Assembly (NCBI GenBank): GCA_036832975.1
Contig: DAITQM010000014.1
Location: 1 to 64,000 of the forward strand
DNA length: 64,000 bases
DNA from: DAITQM01 sp036832975
GTDB taxonomy: Bacteria > Pseudomonadota > Gammaproteobacteria > Xanthomonadales > Wenzhouxiangellaceae
Direction of reading: 5' to 3'
Shown: positions 55,510 to 63,127 of the stretch, one piece after another
Position numbering within the stretch: position 1 is the stretch's first letter
Layout: each line of letters begins with the position of its first letter
Made by a program: the position numbers and the translations under genes
The notes under the pieces: model-generated
Seen by the model: the letters and a program-made list of their open reading frames with translations, nothing else
Database searches by the model: none
What the model was told of the DNA's origin: nothing

Positions 55510-57714
55510 CTACATCATCGACTCTTCGAGTAATTCATCATCTGCTGTGCTCAATGTCACTGTACTCTCACCAAGGTCAAACTCGGCCAATAAGATATCA
55601 TTCTCATCCAGTCCGTAGCGTCGAATGAATGGCCCGTAGCCATAAGATGAGCCCTTATCATTGATGACAACTGTACCGCAGCGATGGCTACCCTCTTTCG
55701 TCTTGCATTCAAACTCTTGTCCAATTAAATATCGCTGAATAGCACCTGGGCAACCGATAACCATTGAATTCTTTCCAAGGCGCGGAATCCTTGCCGCAAT
55801 CCACAATTTACCGTCATTACCCCAGCCGTGCTCAAGCACACGCTTTTCCTTTGGCTTGAGATGGTTTGCGATACGTACGGCCTCAATTGAGGCCGGGTCA
55901 ACCGTAACGCCGCGTAGTTTCCAAATATCAATGCCAACATGTTCTAGTATGTAACTATATGTCGAGTAGACACTGAAAGTGTTTTCGTTCATACCGCGTG
56001 CCAAGCACCCTTCTGCGAAACTCTTACGATCTAACACTCCTGCAGGAGAAGACCGAAGGACATCAACCATAATCCGGTCTGTTTCTCCGAGCTCTTTTGT
56101 GTACTCCAATGGCAGAGCCGGATACACAAAGTCGCCGACGACTTTGAAATCAGAATGCTTCTCGAAAAAAGCTCTCATTACCTCCAAAGGTGGAACAATC
56201 ATATTCTTATACCGCCCGTGTGAGCTTGTCCGCAAACGGTAAACTTTGCGAACTCCATCCCTAATGCTCAGGAGAGTCTGCGGTGAAGCTACTGATAATA
56301 TTTTTCGAGCTACGTTACGGAGCCGGTTGCGGGCTATAGGAATATCAGTAACCCAAAACCAATCATCGTCGAGAAACTGAAAGTTGGAACTTGTGCACAG
56401 CATTCGACGTAGGTCTTCCTCCTCGATCTCATGCCCTTTATCCTCAAGCGCATCCAGTACGCTAAATACACTTGTTACACCAGATTGACCTGCAAGTTTA
56501 CGTCCAAGCACTGGGATTAGCTGCACTGATTTCGCACTGTTATCACTAACCAGCATCTTCCCCGTCCGCGTGTCACAGATTCTAAGTGCTGTCTTCTTTG
56601 CCAGCAATTGGGCCGCCTCAAGCAGAGATTGCGGATGAAATTTTGTATGCGTGATACCTGTCTCCTGCAGAATCTTTGATGCCTGCTCTAACGTTAACGG
56701 GGTATGCTCCTCAAGCAGCGCCAATGCACGATCAAGGCGAGGCATAAATACTTGATGATCAGGTATTTGCTTCAAGACTTTATTTTGGATTTGGCGCACG
56801 CGCTCCCGCGTTATCCCAAGTTGCTGACCACATTCCTCAAGTGTAGCGATTTTATGACCATTCCAGCCAAAACGCGCCGCAAGTGCATCCAGCCTGTGGC
56901 CTTCGGTTTTCGATATAAGTTTAAGAAAGTTAAGAAGACAATCCTCTAGTGGTTGTTCCTTTAGTTCATCGATTTGCCGCTGAATTGTATTAATCGATGT
57001 TATCAACAAAGAGACATCAGCGACACTGTCAATTCCGTCCGGTTCAGACAGTAATTGTTCTACGCGGTCCTGTAAGGTTCCCTGGCCAGGAGGGAGCAAT
57101 GATGTAAATCGTGGATCCTGTTTGCTAATCTGTGCTGACCACTCTTCGCCAGCAACCTCTTCGAGAATAGGAAGGAAATCTGTAGGTCTGTATTCAATGC
57201 GGCTTTTAGCATAACCCGAGTCCAGTTGTTCATAAAAATCCATTGCACTCTCCAGGGTTGAACAATAATCCAGCACCGTCATCGCACCCATCCCTTCGAT
57301 CTTAAAAAGATCGGCGAAGGTAAGTTTTGCCAATTGCTGCTCGTCATCCAGAAACCCTTTCTGCTCCAGACGCTTCCTTGTGCGCACTGTCCAACCGATA
57401 TCGCGGACTTTCATCCCCAAGGGCCAGATGCGATCAATACACCTTAGTCTTTCCACAGTCTTTACACGGGTACGGATCAGAAAGAGCAGGAAATGGCGTA
57501 ACCTGGGACTCATTGCGTCCATGGTCTTCCACACACCGGGCCCGAGGTCTCCCAGGGTCGCATCTGGCGGGAGTCCAGTCTCGGCACGGACCCACTCCGG
57601 TAAAGGATCAGAGGCCCATGTAGCTCTGAGCGACCGTGGCAGAAGGGGTGCTGGGGGGGTTCCCCACCTTATGGATCGGATGTCAATATTATTTGGCTTG
57701 TTAAATAGCTCCAT
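55510..57714 (-). CDS. Large protein with RNAP alpha-CTD-like and sigma region 4-like segments
   Basis: A 734-residue protein that I do not recognise as a whole. Residues about 102-157 follow the pattern of the RNA polymerase alpha C-terminal domain ('VRDIGWTVRTRKRLEQKG', 'DLFKIEGMGAMTVLDYC', helix-hairpin-helix). Residues 289-317 look like a sigma-70 region 4 HTH ('LEECGQQLGITRERVRQIQ'). The C-terminal half is mixed alpha/beta without recognised motifs and ends in an acidic segment. Base composition is more AT-rich than the housekeeping genes, as in transferred DNA. ATG 57714 is chosen; an alternative TTG 57753 would pass through the shared promoter. It is divergent from a winged-helix/GHKL pair, suggesting one functional system. 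A role in transcription control or defence is inferred. Confidence 0.75.
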   Translation of the reverse strand: MELFNKPNNIDIRSIRWGTPPAPLLPRSLRATWASDPLPEWVRAETGLPPDATLGDLGPGVWKTMDAMSPRLRHFLLFLIRTRVKTVERLRCIDRIWPLGMKVRDIGWTVRTRKRLEQKGFLDDEQQLAKLTFADLFKIEGMGAMTVLDYCSTLESAMDFYEQLDSGYAKSRIEYRPTDFLPILEEVAGEEWSAQISKQDPRFTSLLPPGQGTLQDRVEQLLSEPDGIDSVADVSLLITSINTIQRQIDELKEQPLEDCLLNFLKLISKTEGHRLDALAARFGWNGHKIATLEECGQQLGITRERVRQIQNKVLKQIPDHQVFMPRLDRALALLEEHTPLTLEQASKILQETGITHTKFHPQSLLEAAQLLAKKTALRICDTRTGKMLVSDNSAKSVQLIPVLGRKLAGQSGVTSVFSVLDALEDKGHEIEEEDLRRMLCTSSNFQFLDDDWFWVTDIPIARNRLRNVARKILSVASPQTLLSIRDGVRKVYRLRTSSHGRYKNMIVPPLEVMRAFFEKHSDFKVVGDFVYPALPLEYTKELGETDRIMVDVLRSSPAGVLDRKSFAEGCLARGMNENTFSVYSTYSYILEHVGIDIWKLRGVTVDPASIEAVRIANHLKPKEKRVLEHGWGNDGKLWIAARIPRLGKNSMVIGCPGAIQRYLIGQEFECKTKEGSHRCGTVVINDKGSSYGYGPFIRRYGLDENDILLAEFDLGESTVTLSTADDELLEESMM

Positions 57715-57753
57715 GTCGGATATGATTCTACACGCAATGAAAAATGTAAGCAA
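57698..57753. promoter_or_regulatory. Overlapping divergent promoters of the island
   Basis: On the plus strand, ttgtta (57698-57703), a 17-bp spacer and tatgat (57721-57726) form a good sigma-70 promoter. On the minus strand, ttgctt (57753-57748), a 17-bp spacer and tagaat (57730-57725) form another. The two -10 boxes overlap by 2 bp inside tatgattcta. Expected transcription starts fall about 4 nt before ATG 57737 (plus) and ATG 57714 (minus). Both mRNAs would be nearly leaderless, consistent with the lack of Shine-Dalgarno sequences. Confidence 0.55.
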
Positions 57754-58348
57754 AAAAGACTTGACAATCGAGGCCAGACAGCTTGATTTCGTGATTCTTG
57801 CTGTTCATGCACTTGGTGGCGATCAGAGATCTATTGACACTGAGGACATTGCGGTAAAGTGCCATGAACTTGCTCCAGGCTTGTTTTCTTGGCGAAAGTA
57901 CCCGGAACTCCCCAATCTTGAGATTGTTCGCGTTGTTCTGTCGAACGCGAAGAAGGGCCAATATGGGACTTTGTTGTCAGGTTCAGGTAGAGAAGGCTGG
58001 CGGCTTAGCGCAAATGGACTTAGTTGGATGGCTTCTCGTGGAAAAGAACTCCAGAAGGCAGGCGTTCACTGGAGCAATGATAAACGCAAAGCGGGTTCCG
58101 TAGATACTCAGCGTAAGCAACGTGAGAAAAAACGGTTGCTATCGTCACCTGCATTGGAAAGTTGGAATAATGGCACACCGGTTTCCGTACGCGATGCTCG
58201 TAACCTATTCCGAATAGATGAATATTCAACAGGCAAAATGTTGGAAATTAAGGTGGTGCGGCTGCAATCTCTGTTTACGGATGATGCTGATATCAGTCGC
58301 TTTCTGAAAAATGCAGGAAATTTGGTGTTGGAAACGGGAGAAGACTGA
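57737..58348 (+). CDS. Winged-helix-like protein of the GHKL island
   Basis: A 203-residue protein. The N-terminal 90 residues look like a winged-helix domain ('DLTIEARQLDFVILAVHAL', 'LPNLEIVRVVLSNAKKG', 'GWRLSANGLSWM'). A charged helical segment ('KQREKKRLLSSP') and a small C-terminal domain follow. No family is recognised. ATG 57737 suits the shared promoter; ATG 57713 is possible but would overlap the divergent gene's start codon. The stop codon overlaps the ATPase start (TGATG), so both are co-translated. Confidence 0.7.
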   Translation: MKNVSKKDLTIEARQLDFVILAVHALGGDQRSIDTEDIAVKCHELAPGLFSWRKYPELPNLEIVRVVLSNAKKGQYGTLLSGSGREGWRLSANGLSWMASRGKELQKAGVHWSNDKRKAGSVDTQRKQREKKRLLSSPALESWNNGTPVSVRDARNLFRIDEYSTGKMLEIKVVRLQSLFTDDADISRFLKNAGNLVLETGED

Positions 58349-60009
58349 TGAACACGGCAGAGTCACTGAAAGTAACTTCACATGTTGGTCGTGATCTCCT
58401 GGCAGCGGCCGCGAGCTTCAAGACCGAGGCGGCAGCCATCTGGGAATATGTAGTAAACAGTCTCCAGTATGTTGAAGAAGGCGTGCTTCCCAAGATACAG
58501 GTTATCGTTAAGCCACGAAATAAAGTCATTGAGATTTTGGATAACGGTCGCGGTATGACAGCAGATGGCCTCTCTCAGTTTTTTACGATGCATGGTGAAA
58601 ACATCGACCGCGTGCGCGGTCGTCCCGGTCGTGGAAAGTTCGGTACGGGCAAGTCAGCAGCATTCGGTATTGGCAAGATATTGCGTGTCGACACGAGGCG
58701 CGATGGTTTGAGGAATGTGGTTCAACTGCACCGCGACACTATAGAAGCATCGAGCGGTGAAGATATTGATCTGGATTGGATGATTCGTAACGAATCAACA
58801 GAATTTCCTAATGGAACCACTGTGGCCATTGAAGAGATCTTTCTGCCCAAACTTACGACTAATCCGGTCATTGAATACATCGAACGTCACCTCCAGATCT
58901 TCCGCGCCCGCATGCCAGAAGTAGCAGTCAACGAACATGTATGCCAGTACCGCGAGCCCAGCATAGCTGAAGTCCACAGATTCCATCCAAACCCTGAACA
59001 GGCTCGGATCATTGGCAATGTTGAGCTCACCATTAAGGTTTCCACAGCTCCCCTTCCTTCAGTGGAACAGGGTGTCACCATCACAGCGGGACTTGGCAAC
59101 TTGGTAGCCATCGAAACTGCGGGCATTGAAGCCAAGGAGTTTGGCAACTATCTCCTCGGCGATATCGACGTCATTGCGTTAGAGAGCACCGATAGTCCTA
59201 TAGAGCCTTACGATGTGACGCGATCACTGCAGCTTAATCCACAACACCCTGTTGTTCGCATCCTCTTGCCATTCATTGGTTCCAAGCTCGAGGAGGTAAG
59301 GAAGCAACAGGTTCAGAAACTACGCTCAGCGCAAAAAACCGAGGAAGCGCGTCGACTGGCATCCGAAGCGCAGCGGATTGCAGATATACTCAATAAGGAC
59401 TTCAAATCTGTCATGGGAAAGTTACAAGATATACGATCGGCTTCCGCACGACCCGGTGATGTAGCATCCCATTTTGGGAATACATCAAATGCCGATATGG
59501 AGGAAGGTGTGTGGATTGAAGGCACCAGTACTCCTGGGGATGTTGACAAACCAACACCGCTTGACCAACCTGAGCCAGAGCCCATTCCCCATCCAGAGCA
59601 ACGACCGGACCCAACTATTGTTCACACCGGACAGCCCAACGAAGCAGGTGAAGCTGCTGTAGATGCAGCAGGAGGTGCAGGTCACAAGAAGCACCGTCCC
59701 CGAGGTGGATTCAATGTTGATTTTCGAAATCTTGGAGATGACTCCGACCGGTCTAAGTACGATCGCACCGGCCTCACTATTATCATTAACCTGGATCATC
59801 CAGTTGTTAAAAACGCTCTACGCAAAGGTAGCGTTGAAGATCTAAACTTCCGTAGGCTTGCCTATGAGATTGCGTTCACTGAATATTCGTTAGCATTAGG
59901 TTTTGAGATGGTGGAACAAGACCCAGACATGCCGGCAGATGATATTCTGTATGAGGTACGCTCGACACTGAATCGCGTATCGGCAAGCGCCGCATCACTT
60001 TATGGATAA
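58348..60009 (+). CDS. GHKL (MORC/Hsp90-like) ATPase
   Basis: A 553-residue protein with a GHKL ATP-binding fold. It shows the N-box E33...N37 ('AIWEYVVNSLQY'), G1 box D65-G69 ('ILDNGRGMT') and the lid 'GRPGRGKFGTGKSAAFGIG' (about residues 91-109). A coiled-coil-like segment (about 312-345, 'EEVRKQQVQKLRSAQKTEEA') and a Pro-rich linker (about 400-435) precede a C-terminal domain of unknown type. The order ATPase, middle domain and coiled coil resembles MORC-type ATP-gated clamps. It is coupled to the winged-helix gene. Several antiphage systems use GHKL ATPases, but this combination is unfamiliar to me. Confidence 0.82.
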   Translation: MNTAESLKVTSHVGRDLLAAAASFKTEAAAIWEYVVNSLQYVEEGVLPKIQVIVKPRNKVIEILDNGRGMTADGLSQFFTMHGENIDRVRGRPGRGKFGTGKSAAFGIGKILRVDTRRDGLRNVVQLHRDTIEASSGEDIDLDWMIRNESTEFPNGTTVAIEEIFLPKLTTNPVIEYIERHLQIFRARMPEVAVNEHVCQYREPSIAEVHRFHPNPEQARIIGNVELTIKVSTAPLPSVEQGVTITAGLGNLVAIETAGIEAKEFGNYLLGDIDVIALESTDSPIEPYDVTRSLQLNPQHPVVRILLPFIGSKLEEVRKQQVQKLRSAQKTEEARRLASEAQRIADILNKDFKSVMGKLQDIRSASARPGDVASHFGNTSNADMEEGVWIEGTSTPGDVDKPTPLDQPEPEPIPHPEQRPDPTIVHTGQPNEAGEAAVDAAGGAGHKKHRPRGGFNVDFRNLGDDSDRSKYDRTGLTIIINLDHPVVKNALRKGSVEDLNFRRLAYEIAFTEYSLALGFEMVEQDPDMPADDILYEVRSTLNRVSASAASLYG

Positions 60010-60282
60010 GCGCACGCTCTGGCCGTCGGTGAGATTTAAGCCGACATCCTTGAGTTGCGCGTCGATCACGACGTGGGAGATTGCTTCCTTGTCTCCGGAA
60101 GGCGGTGTCATTTGTTTCCTTCTTTTCGTCCATCGCATATTTATCATCCTGGCTCGTTTGGCTACGCTAGTCAGTATCGGACCGGAGGTTACTTCCGGCA
60201 TTCCGGAATCGGCAGCCAAAGCGGCCACCTCGGCTAACGCATCCTCCATCTGCGCAGCCCGGCTTGAGAAGATATCATCCAT
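59995..60282 (-). pseudogene. Probable 5' fragment of a type I restriction hsdR-like gene
   Basis: The 95-codon frame begins 'MDDIFSSRAAQMEDALAEVA' and continues 'ARMINMRWTKRRKQM' to 'HVVIDAQLKDVGLNLTDGQS'. The last part resembles the conserved start of the HsdR/DEAD-helicase subunit, where the pattern '..IDAQL...GW.LTDGR.VR' is followed by the nuclease domain. Here it breaks off after 'VRLSIK' at the end of the GHKL gene, which it overlaps by 15 bp. It is best read as an hsdR remnant cut by the island's right boundary. An intact small gene is the alternative. Confidence 0.5.
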
Positions 60283-60536
60283 ATACTGCTTGCGCGAGTA
60301 TAGAAATGTTAAGCACCCTATTTCCTGATCTCAAGTGGTATCCACAGCCGCGCCAGCCCACAGTTTGGCGCCGATTTGAATTGTCCTTCGTTTAAATTTT
60401 GCCGGATTTCACCCTGTCTCAGCCAATCCAGCCTCGTAACGCACTGATTCCCTGGTCATCGTGCTGAGCGGGCATGAGCGGGCCGGGCTGAGCCCGGGCA
60501 AAGCGCGGCCTGTATTCGCGTTTCTGCGGTTCAGTG
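60283..60536. other. Gene-free stretch with one strong palindrome
   Basis: I find no supported gene here. A perfect palindrome-like hairpin, ccgggct-g-agcccgg (60483-60497), is present. The stretch may be the decayed distal edge of the integron array, or the rest of the cut restriction locus. Confidence 0.4.
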
Positions 60537-60617
60537 ATGTAAGCCGGTGCGCGCTGGCGGCTAGCCTGTGCGCTGAACGCAGACAGGCGGTGCCCGGCTT
60601 TCCGGCCACAGTTATAA
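60537..60617 (-). other. Candidate degenerate attC site (distal end of the cassette array)
   Basis: On the minus strand the R''-like TTATAAC (plus 60611-60617) follows 3 bp after the stop of the Gly-rich membrane gene. It is followed by arms that pair, tgtggccgg with ccggcttaca, and an inner hairpin, gcctgt/acaggc. A canonical R' box (GTTRRRY) at the far end is missing, so the site may be inactive. TTATAAC is complementary to the GTTATAA at this cassette's 5' end. Confidence 0.45.
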
Positions 60618-60619
60618 AT

Positions 60620-60991
60620 CTAGTCACCGCCGCCCCCGCAGGAGCCCTCGCCACCAATCCCATGATCGGAGGCATCGCCATTTTCATAGTAACCCCCTTC
60701 GTTTCCCATGGGCTTGTTGCCGCGGGGCAGTGGCTTGACTGGACCGAAAAGCAGCAAATGAAAAAGTCCCCTCTGCGCGAACTTGGGTATCAGCTCCGGA
60801 GAGTGCTCATTCATCACATACAGGACGAATAGCGGCCCAGCATAAATAATGACCCAGGACACCAGCATCTTTGAAATTGTCTGGAAGCGCTCCAGGCTCT
60901 TGTCCCGGAGCACGACTACGGTTGCTGTCGTCGCTACGATGACATGTGCCAAGAGCAGCGCACCCAGGATTGCATAGAGTCTGTAGTTCAC
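60620..60991 (-). CDS. Small membrane protein with Gly-rich tail (cassette A)
   Basis: A 123-residue protein with two predicted transmembrane helices (about residues 4-27, 'YAILGALLLAHVIVATTATV', and 42-62, 'MLVSWVIIYAGPLFVLYVM') and a Gly/Asp/Ser-rich tail ('GIGGEGSCGGGGD'). No function is recognised. The start is GTG 60991, directly after the attC R' box. The gene is framed by perfect 10-bp inverted repeats, gttataaatc (60611) and gatttataac (60992), as expected for an integron cassette. Confidence 0.7.
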   Translation of the reverse strand: MNYRLYAILGALLLAHVIVATTATVVVLRDKSLERFQTISKMLVSWVIIYAGPLFVLYVMNEHSPELIPKFAQRGLFHLLLFGPVKPLPRGNKPMGNEGGYYENGDASDHGIGGEGSCGGGGD

Positions 60992-60994
60992 GAT

Positions 60995-61061
60995 TTATAA
61001 CGCCTGAATTCATCGGCCTGCGCAGCTTTTTATGCAGGTCCGGTGGAATGATGTGTTGGGT
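60995..61061 (-). other. attC recombination site (after the HEPN cassette)
   Basis: Read on the minus strand: R'' ACCCAAC (plus 61055-61061), arm 'ATTCCACCGGACCTGC', a short loop, partner arm 'GCAGGCCGATGAAT', spacer, R' GTTATAA (plus 60995-61001). The arms pair with two extra bases on one side, the hallmark extrahelical bases of attC. R'' begins 2 bp after the HEPN stop codon and R' ends 4 bp before the next GTG. Plus-strand ataacgcctgaatt is shared exactly with the site at the window's right edge. Confidence 0.75.
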
Positions 61062-61062
61062 T

Positions 61063-61734
61063 TCATTCTTCTTCGATAGACTGCCAATGGCCACACAGCT
61101 CGCAGCTACCACCCCACATGGGCACCGTCAGCTCGCCACACTCGTCGCAGCAAGTCGGGTACTCTCCTTTGGCCCGAAATCTAGCCTCAAGCCTAACACC
61201 ATGCGCCTTAGTGAATTCATACAACTCATTGAGCAGCATAGTCCAAGTATCGTCTGACTTAAATTCGCTAGAAAGGTCCGTCCCTAGCTCGTCTTGAGCA
61301 AAGCCGATGGCGAAGCTAATCGCATGGCCAATGATAATTTTGGCCTCCTTTTCTGACGCTACCCATTCATAGTGCTCGATTGCGTTGCGCGTTGTTCTGA
61401 GAGAGTTTAAGCGTGCCTCATCGACTAATGAGAGGTGAAGCTTGCCAATAGACTTTAATCTTGAGATGGCCGTGTGGACATTCACTGTCCTTGCTCTCAG
61501 GTTAGGATATTTATCGACGTTCTCCCAGACAATCGCAGGATTGATCCGGCGAAGGCGCTCCTTCAGCAGAAGCTCTATAGAATGAGCAGAAGCCATAATA
61601 GCGTGCTTAAGACGGGCATGGTCCGATCCGATTTCTTTCGTTGCGATCAATTCCACAGCCTGGCGCAAAGAATCTTTTGCGTTGTTGAGCAGATCAAATT
61701 GGATGGACTTCGAAACCTTCACGGCTACCTCCAT
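61063..61734 (-). CDS. HEPN-motif protein with C-terminal zinc ribbon (cassette B)
   Basis: A 223-residue protein. The helical N-terminal part ('DLLNNAKDSLRQAVELIATK', 'HAIMASAHSIELLLKERL') leads to the RNase-type HEPN motif RNAIEH (R-x4-H). Such domains act as ribonuclease toxins in toxin-antitoxin and defence modules. The C-terminus has two CxxC knuckles, 'CDECG' and 'CELCG', a zinc ribbon. ATG 61734 starts right after an attC site; GTG 61722, 5 nt after ggagg, is an alternative start. No antitoxin adjoins it. Toxicity is inferred only. Confidence 0.72.
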   Translation of the reverse strand: MEVAVKVSKSIQFDLLNNAKDSLRQAVELIATKEIGSDHARLKHAIMASAHSIELLLKERLRRINPAIVWENVDKYPNLRARTVNVHTAISRLKSIGKLHLSLVDEARLNSLRTTRNAIEHYEWVASEKEAKIIIGHAISFAIGFAQDELGTDLSSEFKSDDTWTMLLNELYEFTKAHGVRLEARFRAKGEYPTCCDECGELTVPMWGGSCELCGHWQSIEEE

Positions 61735-61739
61735 GCATC

Positions 61740-61810
61740 GTCCAAGCTCAGCCGCGGATTTGGCGACGCGAAGCGGCGGCAAATACGTCGGCTGGAGCGC
61801 CTTGTTATCT
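61740..61810 (-). other. attC recombination site (between cassettes C and B)
   Basis: On the minus strand: R'' AGATAAC (plus 61804-61810), arm 'GCTCCAGCCGACG', an inner hairpin (atttgccgccg...cgccaaat), partner arm 'CGCGGCTGAGC', and R' CTTGGAC (plus 61740-61746). R'' is exactly complementary to the GTTATCT at the 5' edge of cassette C. R' shows a C for the usual G and leads directly into ATG 61734. Confidence 0.65.
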
Positions 61811-61823
61811 TTTTCCGGGGTAC

Positions 61824-63127
61824 GGTCTGGACACATAGGTAACAGTATAGTCTGGGGACATGGGTAACACTTTGACAAGATACCGGGGCAACCCAGGAGG
61901 TGCCCCATGCCTTGGAGTCAAACATCGCCCATGGACCAGAAAGTACAGTTCATCGCCGACTACCTGAGAGGAATCTTGTCCGTCACCGAGCTCTGCGACT
62001 TCTATCGCATCTCGCGCAAGACCGCCTACAAATGGATCGATCGCTACCTGCGCCACGGACCGGTGGGCCTGGAGGACCGCTCCCGACGCCCACGCACCTC
62101 GCCCAATTCTACACCCGAGGCCATTGTCCAAGCGCTGTTGCAAGCCCGGCGCCACCATCCCCATTGGGGGGCCAAAAAGCTCCTGGCCATCGTCCACAAA
62201 AAGCATCCCCGGTGGGTTCTGCCGCATCGCTCCACCGCCTGCGATATCCTCAAGCGCCATGGTTTGGTGCCGAAACCGCGCCAGCGGCGCCGGATCGGCC
62301 ACCCCGGCCGCCCCCAGACCGCCATCCTGGCGCCCAACGACCTCTGGTGCGCCGATTTCAAGGGTCAGTTCAAGACCGGCGATGGCGTCTATTGCTACCC
62401 CCTCACTGTCACCGATGGCTATAGTCGTTATCTGCTCGGGTGCCAGGCGTTGTATTCCACCGCCGTGAGGGGGGCAAAATCCGTCTTCACCCGGCTGTTC
62501 AAGGAATATGGCCTGCCCCTACGCATCCGCACCGATAACGGCGTGCCGTTCGCCACCAACACCCTCGCGCACCTCTCCTCGCTCTCCGCCTGGTGGGTCC
62601 GGCTTGGGATCCTGCCTGAGTTGATCGAACCCGGTAAGCCCCAGCAGAATGGACGTCATGAACGGATGCACCGCACCTTAAAGGCGGAGGCTGCGCGCCC
62701 GGCAGCCGGTAATCTGGCTGCACAACAACGGAAACTCAATCGCTTCCGCGCAGAATTCAATCACCAACGCCCCCATGAAGCATTGGATCAGCAGACGCCG
62801 GCCTCGATCTATCAGCCATCCCCACGCGCTATGCCCGACAAACTCCCACCACTCGAATATCCGGATCGCTTCGAGGTTAGATATGTCAGCGCCAATGGGG
62901 GCATTCGATGGAACTGCGCTTGGGTCAACGTTTCGATCGTCTGTGCGGGTGAATATGTCGGCCTGGAGGAAATTGACAACGGCATCTGGACTGTCTATTT
63001 CGGAATGCTCAAGCTCGGACGCCTGCATGAACGTTACTTGCGTATCGAGGACGAATATGGCAGACTCAAGCGCCATAATGTGTAACCCATGTCTTCAGAC
63101 TTTTTTGTTACCTATCTCCCCGACCGG
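61824..63127 (+). mobile_element. IS481-family insertion sequence
   Basis: The ends carry imperfect terminal inverted repeats. Left is 'ggtc.gga.acataggtaaca' followed by 'agtctggggacatgggtaac'. Right, in reverse complement, is 'ggtcggggagataggtaaca' followed by 'agtctgaagacatgggttac'. 'ataggtaaca' is exact at 61835-61844 and 63106-63115. One transposase gene fills the element. Target duplications are not evident, so the outer limits are approximate. It sits between the stop of the four-TM gene and that cassette's attC. Confidence 0.8.
61907..63085 (+). CDS. IS481-family transposase
   Basis: A 392-residue DDE transposase. The N-terminal HTH ('SVTELCDFYRISRKTAYKWI') is followed by the RNase-H-like catalytic core: D in 'LWCADFKGQFKTGDG', D in 'RIRTDNGVPF' and E in 'NGRHERMHRTLK', then 'FRAEFNHQRPHEALDQ'. 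The typical family start 'MPWSQTSPMDQ' supports ATG 61907. It is intact and so may be active. Confidence 0.94.
   Translation: MPWSQTSPMDQKVQFIADYLRGILSVTELCDFYRISRKTAYKWIDRYLRHGPVGLEDRSRRPRTSPNSTPEAIVQALLQARRHHPHWGAKKLLAIVHKKHPRWVLPHRSTACDILKRHGLVPKPRQRRRIGHPGRPQTAILAPNDLWCADFKGQFKTGDGVYCYPLTVTDGYSRYLLGCQALYSTAVRGAKSVFTRLFKEYGLPLRIRTDNGVPFATNTLAHLSSLSAWWVRLGILPELIEPGKPQQNGRHERMHRTLKAEAARPAAGNLAAQQRKLNRFRAEFNHQRPHEALDQQTPASIYQPSPRAMPDKLPPLEYPDRFEVRYVSANGGIRWNCAWVNVSIVCAGEYVGLEEIDNGIWTVYFGMLKLGRLHERYLRIEDEYGRLKRHNV

Noticed and set aside
57380..57736. A long N-terminal extension of the winged-helix protein
   Set aside because: It is antisense to the 734-residue gene and upstream of the predicted promoter.
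59876..60133. An alternative minus-strand frame overlapping the GHKL gene's 3' end
   Set aside because: It overlaps the ATPase coding region heavily and its product is low-complexity and Arg-rich, as expected for a shadow frame.
60306..60395. A 29-codon plus-strand ORF ending in a Trp/Arg-rich peptide
   Set aside because: It is too short to judge, has no clear ribosome-binding site and may be a fragment of a lost gene.
60433..60439. tcgtaac as the far R' box of the distal attC, giving a long 185-bp site
   Set aside because: The neighbouring arms do not pair with those next to TTATAAC at 60,611, so the longer site is not supported.
60461..60832. A plus-strand 123-codon frame across the Gly-rich membrane gene
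   Set aside because: It is antisense to a better-supported minus-strand cassette gene and crosses the attC-like structure.
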